Source: VAZQ01 sp036502925
Lineage (GTDB): Bacteria; Pseudomonadota; Alphaproteobacteria; Rhizobiales; Xanthobacteraceae
Assembly (NCBI GenBank): GCA_036502925.1
Contig: DASXXS010000163.1
Span: 1-24,139 of the forward strand
DNA length: 24,139 bases
Reading direction: 5' to 3'
Shown here: positions 16,749 to 23,000 of the stretch, piece after piece
Layout: each line of letters starts with the position of its first letter
Numbering within the stretch: the stretch's first letter is position 1
Made by a program: the position numbers and the translations under genes
The notes under the pieces: generated by a model
Database searches by the model: none
What the model saw: the letters and a program-made list of their open reading frames with translations, nothing else
What the model was told of the DNA's origin: nothing

Positions 16749-17957
16749 TCAACGGACCGCCTCGAGCAAGGCCAATCCTTCGCCGCGCCAATGCCCGACG
16801 CTGGTAACCGCGACCTGCCGCAGCGGAGCATCCATAGCACGCTCGAAACCTGTCGGGTCGAAGGAGGCAAACATGCGGCCTTGCCGGAGCGCCATGGCGG
16901 CGAGCGCGATATTCATGGGAAATTGTGCCTCGACCCCATGGCCAAGATGGGAGCCGGTCGCGCGCACCGCAATGGATGGCCGCGCGGCCAGGAAGGCCCG
17001 CTCTTCCGCGGTGGCGGGCTCGGCGCCGGTGGCCCCCGAAATGATCGCGAGCCCGGCCGCATCGAGGTGCGGGGCGATCCGCTCCCACAGGCCATCCAGC
17101 ATCGCTGTGATGGCGCCCGGCTTGCGCTTGGCATGTCCCGACAGCACGGCAGCGAGGCGCGCGAACGGCGTCGCCGCGCGCGCCAAAGCATGCGTTTTTT
17201 CCTCGATCACCAGGAACGCGCCGAGCGAGCCGGAGGCCAATCCGCCGCCTGCCGCCGCCCGTTCCCACAGCGGTCGAAGCTCGCCCCGCCACGCGTAGTG
17301 ACCCATGACGAACAGCAGCATCGTGGAGATCTGGTCGGCATTGGCGGAGCTGCCCACCAGCGCGATCTCGCTCTGGCCGGCGGCAAGGCGCGCATGGGCG
17401 ACGCGGACCGCGTCGACGCCGGCGGATTCCTCGCCCATGAACGTGCGCGAGGAGCCGGTGACGCCATGAACGATGGAAATGTTGCCGGCTACCAGGTTCG
17501 AGAGTTGCGCCAGAAACAATGTCGGCCGCAGATCGTTCATCAGCCGCTCGTTGAGGAAGGCCGCGGGTCGATCGCTCTTGCGCAATCCGGACAGGATCTT
17601 GGCATCGACCGCCGCGTCGCGCTCGCCGCCGCCGGCGGCGACGATCATGTCCATGCGCGCCAGCAATTCGGCATCGCCCTTGACGCCGGCGCTCTCCAGC
17701 GCGAGTCCCGCCGCATAGGTGCCGATGCGCTGCCAGGCCTCCATCTGGCGCTGGTCGCCTTTCTTCGGGATCTGTTTGTCGAGGTCGAGCGCGGCGATCG
17801 GATGAATGGCGAACGGCGCCCAGGTCGTCACATCGGCGGGTCCCGGCGCCGCGTTGAGGCCTTGCCAGTGCGCCTGCAGCCCTTCGCCCAGCGTCGAGAC
17901 GATGCCGATGCCCGTGATCCAAGCCTCGCGCGCGGTATCAGCCGCCAAATCAGCCAT
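16749..17957 (-). CDS. Ketosynthase homologue lacking the catalytic cysteine (FabF2XL-like, CLF-like)
   Basis: 402 residues from the ATG at 17957 (MADLAADTAREAWITGIGIVSTLGEG), which overlaps the end of the dehydratase gene by 8 bases. It is a thiolase-fold ketosynthase by its N-terminal VTGxGxVS-like strand, AGNISIVHG, LVGSSANADQ and ATGSHLGHGVEAQF blocks. Counting back 17 residues from the conserved Gly (G194, the GDAD position of FabF) puts Glu177 where FabF has its nucleophilic Cys. The HGTST block is replaced by SGATGA, so the first His is also missing; only His340 (GSHLGH) remains. Unless my alignment is off, it cannot condense alone and may be a chain-length-factor-like partner of the intact enzyme encoded 12 bases downstream. 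Confidence 0.83.
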   Translation of the reverse strand: MADLAADTAREAWITGIGIVSTLGEGLQAHWQGLNAAPGPADVTTWAPFAIHPIAALDLDKQIPKKGDQRQMEAWQRIGTYAAGLALESAGVKGDAELLARMDMIVAAGGGERDAAVDAKILSGLRKSDRPAAFLNERLMNDLRPTLFLAQLSNLVAGNISIVHGVTGSSRTFMGEESAGVDAVRVAHARLAAGQSEIALVGSSANADQISTMLLFVMGHYAWRGELRPLWERAAAGGGLASGSLGAFLVIEEKTHALARAATPFARLAAVLSGHAKRKPGAITAMLDGLWERIAPHLDAAGLAIISGATGAEPATAEERAFLAARPSIAVRATGSHLGHGVEAQFPMNIALAAMALRQGRMFASFDPTGFERAMDAPLRQVAVTSVGHWRGEGLALLEAVR

Positions 17958-18423
17958 TGGCCGGCGACTCCAGCGGAAACGCCAGCGCGGCTGCGGCCTT
18001 TTCCATGTGCCGGCGGAATTCCTGGTTGGGGAATTCAACGAGCCGGAAAGTGATCTCAGCGTTGCAAGAGAGCTTGCCGTCGTTGCGGATTTCCGCCTTG
18101 GTCCGCGCGAAGCCCGAGCCTTCGTGGGCGAGCGCGGCGGTGATCTCCAGCGTGTCGCCCGGCTTCACGAACGAGCGCAGCTTCGCCTGATTGAAAGCGG
18201 CAAGGAAGGGCATGCGCGAAAATCCCGTGATGCCGATGATGAGCCAGCCGGAAGCTTGCGCCATGCTTTCGAGCAGCAACACGCCGGGCATCAGCGCAAA
18301 TCCGGGAAAATGGCCCTCAAAGATCGTCGACGAGGTGGGAACGGTGGCTTGCGTCCGGATGGTGCGATTGCCGAGGTCAAGATCGACGATCCGGTCAATC
18401 AGCTGGAAGTATTCGAAACGCAT
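17950..18423 (-). CDS. 3-Hydroxyacyl-ACP dehydratase, FabZ-like, of the acpXL cluster
   Basis: 157 residues in a single hot-dog fold. The active-site helix reads GHFPGFALMPGVLLLESMAQ, with His38 and Glu52 as the catalytic pair, the latter matching FabZ more than the Asp of the FabA type. The enzyme would remove water from the 3-hydroxyacyl-AcpXL intermediate during elongation. The ATG at 18423 (MRFEYFQLIDRI) lies 10 bases after the acpXL stop and fits the family N-terminus; the longer frame begins with TTG at 18456 inside acpXL and is less likely. The 3' end overlaps the next ketosynthase-like gene by 8 bases. A C-terminal Ala-rich tail of ~20 residues is unremarkable. Confidence 0.87.
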   Translation of the reverse strand: MRFEYFQLIDRIVDLDLGNRTIRTQATVPTSSTIFEGHFPGFALMPGVLLLESMAQASGWLIIGITGFSRMPFLAAFNQAKLRSFVKPGDTLEITAALAHEGSGFARTKAEIRNDGKLSCNAEITFRLVEFPNQEFRRHMEKAAAALAFPLESPANG

Positions 18424-18433
18424 GCCCGAGATT

Positions 18434-18715
18434 TCATGCACCTTTGGCAGCGACAAGCGCGTCGATATGCGCGCAAAGGTTCTTCAGGACGAAATACTGC
18501 TCGGTCGTCGCCTTGCCCTCGTTGACCTCCTGGGTCCATTGTTCGAGCGGCATTTTGATCCCGAACGCCTTGTCGATTGCAAATGCGACATCGAGAAAGT
18601 CGAGACTGTCGATACCGAGATCATTGATCGCGTGGCTCTCCGGCTTGATCGTATCGCGTGGAATATCGCAGGTCTCGGCAATGATATTGGCCACGGCGTC
18701 GAAGGTCGATGACAT
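18434..18715 (-). CDS. acpXL: Acyl carrier protein for very-long-chain fatty acid of lipid A
   Basis: 93 residues. The phosphopantetheine attachment site is Ser37 in DLGIDSLDFLD. The protein is longer than housekeeping AcpP (~78) and has the AcpXL features: start STFDAVANIIAETCDIPRDTI, DVAFAIDKAFGIKMPLEQW, and the extended C-terminal TTEQYFVLKNLCAHIDALVAAKGA. AcpXL carries the growing C26-C28 hydroxy acid that ends up on rhizobial lipid A and supports membrane stability and host-cell persistence. It is the first gene of the minus-strand cluster; the ribosome site is a modest AGGGA about 8 bases before the ATG. No sharp promoter match is seen in the 460-base gap upstream. Confidence 0.92.
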   Translation of the reverse strand: MSSTFDAVANIIAETCDIPRDTIKPESHAINDLGIDSLDFLDVAFAIDKAFGIKMPLEQWTQEVNEGKATTEQYFVLKNLCAHIDALVAAKGA

Positions 18716-19179
18716 TTGTAAGTCCCTGATTCACCACGCGTTTCGACGGCCGTCCGGCTGCTTGCAAATGCACTGTGGATGCTCCCGGATCAGTCCACCC
18801 CGGCCTGCCCCGTCCGCGACCGAAGTCGAGCGCCCGTCATAGCGAAGCGGGTGCGGGAGTTCAATGGCAAGGGCCGCCTGCAGGCCAGCCGCGTTGGCGC
18901 GCGCGGCCGATGACCGCGGGCGTTCGGTTCGGCTTGCTCTCGCAACGGCGATGGCCGCTATGGCGGCGCGCGCCGCGGCGTGTGGTTGGCCGCGGATCGC
19001 ACCGCAGGTGGAATGGCTTCTGCTTTCCTCATCGAAAGATGGCGGAAAGCGGCTCGCGGACCGCGAGTGGCGCGCGGCTTGATCCGGGGGCCTTGACCGC
19101 CGCTCATCACCAGTGATTCGTCACCAGTGATCGGACACCGCTGCAGCCTGGCTGCCTGCCGGGCCCACTCGGCTTGCGA
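18716..19179. other. Intergenic region upstream of acpXL (464 bases)
   Basis: No ORF here looks real; the frames are Arg/Ala-rich shadows. The stretch should carry the acpXL promoter, but no sigma-70-like pair stands out. It holds the tandem TCACCAGTGAT element at 19106-19131 near the 3' end of the neighbouring small gene. I see no RNA gene in it. Confidence 0.45.
19106..19131. repeat. Tandem TCACCAGTGAT direct repeat with dyad symmetry
   Basis: TCACCAGTGAT occurs exactly at 19107-19117 and 19121-19131, a 14-base period. Each copy is itself an inverted repeat (TCAC-CA-GTGA; the first extends to ATCAC-CA-GTGAT at 19106-19117), and the junction gives a third dyad, GTGA-TTCG-TCAC. This looks like a double operator, but the regulator is unknown. 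It lies ~390 bases before acpXL and ~50 bases after the stop of the small membrane protein. Confidence 0.45.
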
Positions 19180-19521
19180 TCACAGTTGCGACCTGGCGGG
19201 CACGGCGATCGGCGCGCAGTTGCGTCGTCCCGATAAGAAGCAATCCTGCAGGTTCCGGTTCTCGATCAGCTTGGTGGTCAACCAGACGCCGCCGGCAATC
19301 AGCATCGCCGCGATCAGGAGCGTCAGCAAATTCATCGTCATGCGGTGGCGATAATCGTCGCTGGTCTCGATGCGCTCATATTTGGCCAGGTCGTCGACCG
19401 GGGTGTCGTGCTCCGCATTTGAAGGGGACCAGTGCCAGCCGCCGCGCAGCGGTGCCCCGCGCGGCCGGAAGCGCAGCACGCGGCCGGCTTGGTCATCAGG
19501 GATTATGCGATCGGATTTCAC
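19180..19521 (-). CDS. Small single-pass membrane protein, conserved-looking, function unknown
   Basis: 113 residues if started at GTG 19521. The polar N-terminal half (RVLRFRPRGAPLRGGWHWSPSNAEHDTPVDDLAKYERIETSDDYRHRM) leads into one transmembrane helix (NLLTLLIAAMLIAGGVWLTTKL) and a short tail with two Cys in NLQDCFLSGRRNCAPI. I recall similar small proteins in Bradyrhizobium-group genomes with a DDLAKYE...DDYRHRM segment and a QDC...GRRNC tail, so I believe it is real, without an assigned function. The two tail cysteines might form a disulfide if the C-terminus is periplasmic. The start is uncertain: the frame continues to a TTG at 19605 and no strong ribosome site is seen. Confidence 0.62.
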   Translation of the reverse strand: MKSDRIIPDDQAGRVLRFRPRGAPLRGGWHWSPSNAEHDTPVDDLAKYERIETSDDYRHRMTMNLLTLLIAAMLIAGGVWLTTKLIENRNLQDCFLSGRRNCAPIAVPARSQL

Positions 19522-19822
19522 GATGGTGCCAAACGGGTTGCCTGCCGGGCTTTTGGCGAACCGTTTCCCCTTCAACCCAACATAGCACGAAAGGAGCGGT
19601 TGCAATTGCCATATGGGGAGTTGTCCGCCTCGCCGAGGGCAGACGGGGTTGCAGTTTGGTCATGGGAGAGTTGCGCGGCTGGTTGACACCGAAGCGGCGC
19701 GGAAATCCCCGATTGACCCCGCAGGCACGCCAATCCGGATCATATTGTGAACGATTGCGCCATCGCTCGGCCCGTCGGGTCGGGTGATGGACGGGCCCGC
19801 CATGGGGTCGTAATGTGGCGCT
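19522..19822. other. Divergent gap before the copper chaperone gene (301 bases)
   Basis: It lies between the small membrane protein and the PCuAC gene, which diverge. It may hold part of the small protein if that begins at the TTG at 19605. No convincing promoter pair, repeat or RNA structure was found. Confidence 0.35.
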
Positions 19823-20356
19823 ATGAACCATAAGACTTGGAAGCACACGATTTGGCTGCTCGCCGCCATCCTGTCGCTCGGGGGCGGCGCGGCTGCCGCC
19901 GAAACCTTCACGGTCGGTTCGATCGAGATCAGTAATCCATGGGCGCGCGCGACGCCTAGAGGCGCTTCGGTCGGGGGCGCCTACATGACCATCACCAACA
20001 ACGGCACCGAACCGGACCGGCTTGTTGGGGCTTCCTCTCCGGTCGCCAAGCAAGCCGAGGTCCACCAGATGGCGATGGACAAGGGCGTCATGTCGATGCG
20101 CCCGGTGCCGGGAGGGCTCGAGATCAAGCCCGGCCAGACCGTGGTCTTCAACCCAGAATCGTTCCACCTCATGCTCACCGGCCTCAAGCAGCCGCTGGCA
20201 CAAGGAGAACGGGTGAGGGCGACGCTCGATTTCGCAAAGGCTGGAAAGGTCGATCTCGAGCTTGTGGTCGAGTCGATGGGGGCGCAGGGCCCAAGCGGTG
20301 CCGCGCCCGCTCGCACGGATCACGGCAGCATGGATCAAATGAAAACCAAAGATTAG
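19823..20356 (+). CDS. Periplasmic copper chaperone, PCu(A)C domain
   Basis: 177 residues with a signal peptide (MNHKTWKHTIWLLAAILSLGGGAAAA, cut near residue 26). The mature cupredoxin-like domain begins ETFTVGSIEISNPWARATPRGASVGGAYMTI, the family start. The Cu(I) site H-x10-M...H-x-M is visible as His81, Met92, His115 and Met117 (SFHLM). PCuAC proteins deliver Cu(I) to the CuA centre of cytochrome oxidase together with Sco, and help under copper limitation. The tail HGSMDQM adds a further His and Mets that could bind copper. No sco or cox gene is adjacent. A hairpin starts on the last base of the stop codon. Confidence 0.9.
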   Translation: MNHKTWKHTIWLLAAILSLGGGAAAAETFTVGSIEISNPWARATPRGASVGGAYMTITNNGTEPDRLVGASSPVAKQAEVHQMAMDKGVMSMRPVPGGLEIKPGQTVVFNPESFHLMLTGLKQPLAQGERVRATLDFAKAGKVDLELVVESMGAQGPSGAAPARTDHGSMDQMKTKD

Positions 20357-20370
20357 GCCGCCTGGCGGCC
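20356..20370. terminator. Short GC hairpin after the copper chaperone gene
   Basis: GGCCGCC-T-GGCGGCC (20356-20370) is a perfect 7+7 inverted repeat starting on the last stop base, in the 44-base gap between converging genes. It lacks a T-run, so it is a weak terminator candidate. Confidence 0.35.
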
Positions 20371-20400
20371 GTAGCCGAATCCCCGTTGCCGTTGCGTCCG

Positions 20401-20985
20401 CTACCGCTCGGGAAACGGGAGCGGCTCCCCCTCCGGCGGCCCCATCCGGAACACGTTCAGCGACATGGCGATGAGGACGTAATAGCCGAGGATGCCGACG
20501 AACTCGACCATGCCCGCATCGCCAAGAAGCGCGTGCAGCCGGGCATAGGTCTTATCCGTGACGCGCTTGCGCCGGTAGAGCTCCCTGATGAAGTCGTAGA
20601 CCGCGCGCTCGTCCTTGGGGGCGGACTTCGGCATTCGGCCGCTGCGCAGCGCCCGGATCGTGCTAGGCGTCACGCCGGCGCGCTCGGCATGCGGCACATG
20701 GGCGTACCATTCATATTGCGCGCGCCACAGCTTGGCGGTGAGCAGGATGGCGATTTCGGACAGCCGCGGCGGCACCCGCGTCTTGTGCCGGCAATAGCCG
20801 CCCAGCTCCTGGGCGAGCTGGCCATAGTCGGGTGAATGCAGGAACACCGCAAACGGTCCGCGGATTTGCGTCGCCCCCCCGCGCGGTCCCGATCGGATCG
20901 AATCAACAAGCGCCTGCTGCGCGGGCGTCAGCCGCTCGGCCGCAATGGCGGGAAGGCGGGGCGGCGAACGTTTCTTCGCGGGCAT
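20401..20985 (-). CDS. Carboxymuconolactone decarboxylase-fold protein without the redox cysteine
   Basis: 194 residues. The CMD/AhpD helical fold is recognised from SEIAILLTAKLWRAQYEWYAHVPHAERAGV, which aligns with the family's E-x-x-x-C-x-x-x-H region. Here the Cys position is aromatic or polar (QYEWYAH), so a peroxidase or disulfide role like AhpD is unlikely. The pattern EWYAH is the one I associate with gamma-carboxymuconolactone decarboxylase-like proteins of unknown substrate. There is a short basic N-terminus and no signal peptide. The gene stands alone on the minus strand between the copper chaperone and a long gap; the EutA-bicupin pair lies upstream on the same strand, but 491 bases away. 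Confidence 0.78.
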   Translation of the reverse strand: MPAKKRSPPRLPAIAAERLTPAQQALVDSIRSGPRGGATQIRGPFAVFLHSPDYGQLAQELGGYCRHKTRVPPRLSEIAILLTAKLWRAQYEWYAHVPHAERAGVTPSTIRALRSGRMPKSAPKDERAVYDFIRELYRRKRVTDKTYARLHALLGDAGMVEFVGILGYYVLIAMSLNVFRMGPPEGEPLPFPER

Positions 20986-21092
20986 GGATTCCTCGCGCGT
21001 GTGGGCCTCATAGACACAGGTCGGCGGTAAGGCTCATATTGAGTATAAGATTTCCGCTTCGCACCGGGAAGCCCGCGCGCACTCCCGGCGGG

Positions 21093-21121
21093 TTGACTCC
21101 AATCCCCAAATCAGATTATTC
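21093..21121 (+). promoter_or_regulatory. Candidate promoter ahead of the orphan terminator
   Basis: TTGACT (21093-21098) and TTATTC (21116-21121) are 17 bases apart. The -35 is good and the -10 is poor. Transcription from here would give a ~45-50-nt RNA ending at the terminator at 21147-21175. An upstream TATAAG at 21044-21049 has no -35 partner. Confidence 0.25.
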
Positions 21122-21146
21122 GGTAAATTGAAACTCACGAGCTGCG

Positions 21147-21175
21147 CCCGGGCGGGAAACCGTGCCGGGTTTTTT
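21147..21175 (+). terminator. Intrinsic terminator with GAAA tetraloop, no gene upstream on this strand
   Basis: CCCGG (21147-21151) pairs with CCGGG (21165-21169), and inside it CGG-GAAA-CCG (21153-21162) forms a GNRA-capped stem. Six Ts follow at 21170-21175. It is a textbook rho-independent structure on the + strand, but the nearest + gene ends almost 800 bases earlier and a minus-strand gene lies between. Confidence 0.6.
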
Positions 21176-21391
21176 CATGCTCGCAGTTTCAGATCGATCG
21201 GTTCGTGATTTTTTCCTGGTTGCCGCCGGAGGGCGACGGATGATGCTAACCGGACCGTATGGCGGCAATGCATGTCTGCCGGCATCGGATCGCGCTGCGC
21301 CCGCGGGATCGTCTTTGTGCGATGTGGGAGACGCCGGTCGATCGCGACGCGCGGTCCGTCCTCGGCGGTCAAAGGATATTTTTATGCTCCA

Positions 21392-21433
21392 CCGCTTGTT
21401 TTGCTTTGTTGCTTATAACAACCGAACAAGCGG
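21392..21433. repeat. Nested inverted repeat downstream of the EutA-like gene
   Basis: CCGCTTGTT (21392-21400) pairs exactly with AACAAGCGG (21425-21433). Inside it, TTGTT (21406-21410) pairs with AACAA (21417-21421). It lies 44 bases past the stop of the minus-strand EutA-like gene. No proper T-run follows on the minus strand, so it is a 3'-end structure or a protein site, and a classical terminator only at low odds. Confidence 0.4.
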
Positions 21434-21476
21434 AGGGCGGAGTGGATTTTTCTCCCCGTGGTAGCCCGACGATGCC

Positions 21477-22985
21477 TTACTTGAACAGCAGGGATTTGAT
21501 GATGACCGGCACCACATTGCTGACGTCGATGACCCGCCCGATGTCGACATAGTCGAATTGCTTGAGCTGCACGCCGTCGATGGCGATCACATTGGCGCCG
21601 GCGGCGATTTCGTCGCGGATGATGCGGCCGAGACTCATGCCGATATCGCCGTCGACCAGCAGAATGAGCGGCAGCCCGGCCGCGATCGTGCCCGGCACCG
21701 CGGCGCAAATGCCGGCGGCCAGCGCGTGGAGCCGCGCATGCGCCGGATCGCCACGCCAGGGAAAGGCGAACGCCACCGCACCGGCGCCTTCCACGATATC
21801 GGCCTGTTTGAGCGCGGCGCGACACTGCGTCGCCACCGCGCCGGCATCGATCCGCTCGCCGAGATCGAGGTTCAAGGCCAGCACCGGCAGGTTCTGCAGG
21901 GGCAGCTCGTCCGGCCGCGTGATCGCGATCGTGCTGCCGCTGACCTGGACCGAGAACTGCGCCGCTCCGATCACGGTCGCGCGGATGCCCTGTCCGGGGT
22001 CCCAGACCGGCGGCAGGTCGCGCCGGTGCGCCAGCATGTGGGAAAGCTCGTGCGCCAGCTCGAAACCGAGGTCGCCGAATTGCCGCTTCTCGCGCTTGTA
22101 GAGATATTCGGCGACGCCGCCCGAAAAGGTGAGGGCGTCGAGGTTGCGCTCGGCAAGCGCGGACGGCCAGGGCTCCGTCACCAGGAGGCGCCCCATCAGC
22201 TCGTCCGCGGGCCGGCGGTCGATCATGCGCATGATCAGCCGAACCATGCGGGCGACGATGCGCTCGCGGTCGCCCGCGGCAAGCGGTTGGCCGAGCGCAA
22301 GCGCGATGCCGAGGCTGCGGGCGATCTCGCGCATCGGCTCCTCGACGCGGATGAGGCCTGCTTTCGCGTCCTCGACCAGGAGGCGACCGCCGACCGCAAT
22401 GGCGGCCGTGGCCAGCAGCGCGCCATTCTCGATCAGGGCGAACTTGGTGGTGCCGCCCCCGATATCGACATTGAGAATCCGCGCCGCATGCCCGCGCGAC
22501 AGCGCGACGGCGCCCGAGCCGTGCGCCGCCAGCTGGCATTCCATGTGATGGCCCGCGGAGGCGCAGACGAACTTGCCGGCTTCCTCGGAAAACAGGTCGG
22601 CGATGGCGCGGGAATTGTGCCGCTTGATGGCTTCGCCGGTCAGGATCACGGCGCCCGAATCGATGTCGGCCGGCTCGATGCCGGCATAGGCATAGCAACC
22701 GCCGATGAAGCCGCCGAGCTCGTCCACGTCGATGGTGTAGTCGGGAAGGTAGGGCGTCAGCAGAATCGGCGACTGCCACAGCACCTTGCGAGCGATCACG
22801 ACGAAGCGGCTCGACAGCGCGGTGGCGAGCCGCTGCAGGTGCACGCGCGCAAACATCAGGTGCGAGGTCGAGGATCCGATGTCGATGCCGACGGTGGTCA
22901 GCTCGACATTGTCGGCCGACCAGGCGACCTCGTTGAGCTCGCCTCCGGGATCGACGTGCAGGTGATCGAATTCAAGGTCGTGCAT
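21477..22985 (-). CDS. EutA-like ATPase (ethanolamine ammonia-lyase reactivating-factor family), orphan
   Basis: 502 residues, somewhat longer than enterobacterial EutA (~467). EutA is an actin/Hsp70-fold ATPase that exchanges damaged adenosylcobalamin in ethanolamine ammonia-lyase. Family marks are clear: phosphate-1 loop VGIDIGSSTS (32-41), KVLWQSPILLTP (67-78), DSGAVILTGEAIKRHNSR (109-126), FVCASAGHHMEC (139-150), phosphate-2 LNVDIGGGTTKFALIE (171-186) and a later FSGGVAEYLY. An N-terminal extension of ~30 acidic residues precedes the fold. No eutB, eutC or microcompartment gene is in the window; instead it follows a bicupin gene by 15 bases. So family membership is solid, but an ethanolamine role is not shown. 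The ATG at 22985 lacks a clear ribosome site, suggesting coupling. Confidence 0.82.
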   Translation of the reverse strand: MHDLEFDHLHVDPGGELNEVAWSADNVELTTVGIDIGSSTSHLMFARVHLQRLATALSSRFVVIARKVLWQSPILLTPYLPDYTIDVDELGGFIGGCYAYAGIEPADIDSGAVILTGEAIKRHNSRAIADLFSEEAGKFVCASAGHHMECQLAAHGSGAVALSRGHAARILNVDIGGGTTKFALIENGALLATAAIAVGGRLLVEDAKAGLIRVEEPMREIARSLGIALALGQPLAAGDRERIVARMVRLIMRMIDRRPADELMGRLLVTEPWPSALAERNLDALTFSGGVAEYLYKREKRQFGDLGFELAHELSHMLAHRRDLPPVWDPGQGIRATVIGAAQFSVQVSGSTIAITRPDELPLQNLPVLALNLDLGERIDAGAVATQCRAALKQADIVEGAGAVAFAFPWRGDPAHARLHALAAGICAAVPGTIAAGLPLILLVDGDIGMSLGRIIRDEIAAGANVIAIDGVQLKQFDYVDIGRVIDVSNVVPVIIKSLLFK

Positions 22986-23000
22986 CGCGCGCGGCCGCGT

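Larger units (their letters stand above)
20986..21476. other. Long intergenic region (491 bases) with orphan terminator and nested inverted repeat
   Basis: No credible protein gene: a 100-codon ORF at 21162-21464 starts inside the terminator hairpin and has shadow-like composition. The region has lower GC and more T-runs than its surroundings. It contains a promoter-like TTGACT/TTATTC pair, an intrinsic terminator on the + strand and a nested inverted repeat, listed separately. A small RNA is the simplest reading. Confidence 0.45.

Noticed and set aside
16296..18053. 585-codon open frame antisense to the two fabF-like genes
   Set aside because: It is antisense to strong ketosynthase frames and crosses their boundary; no domain is visible.
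21162..21464. 100-codon + strand ORF in the long gap
   Set aside because: It begins inside the terminator stem, lacks a ribosome site and has no recognisable composition or motif.
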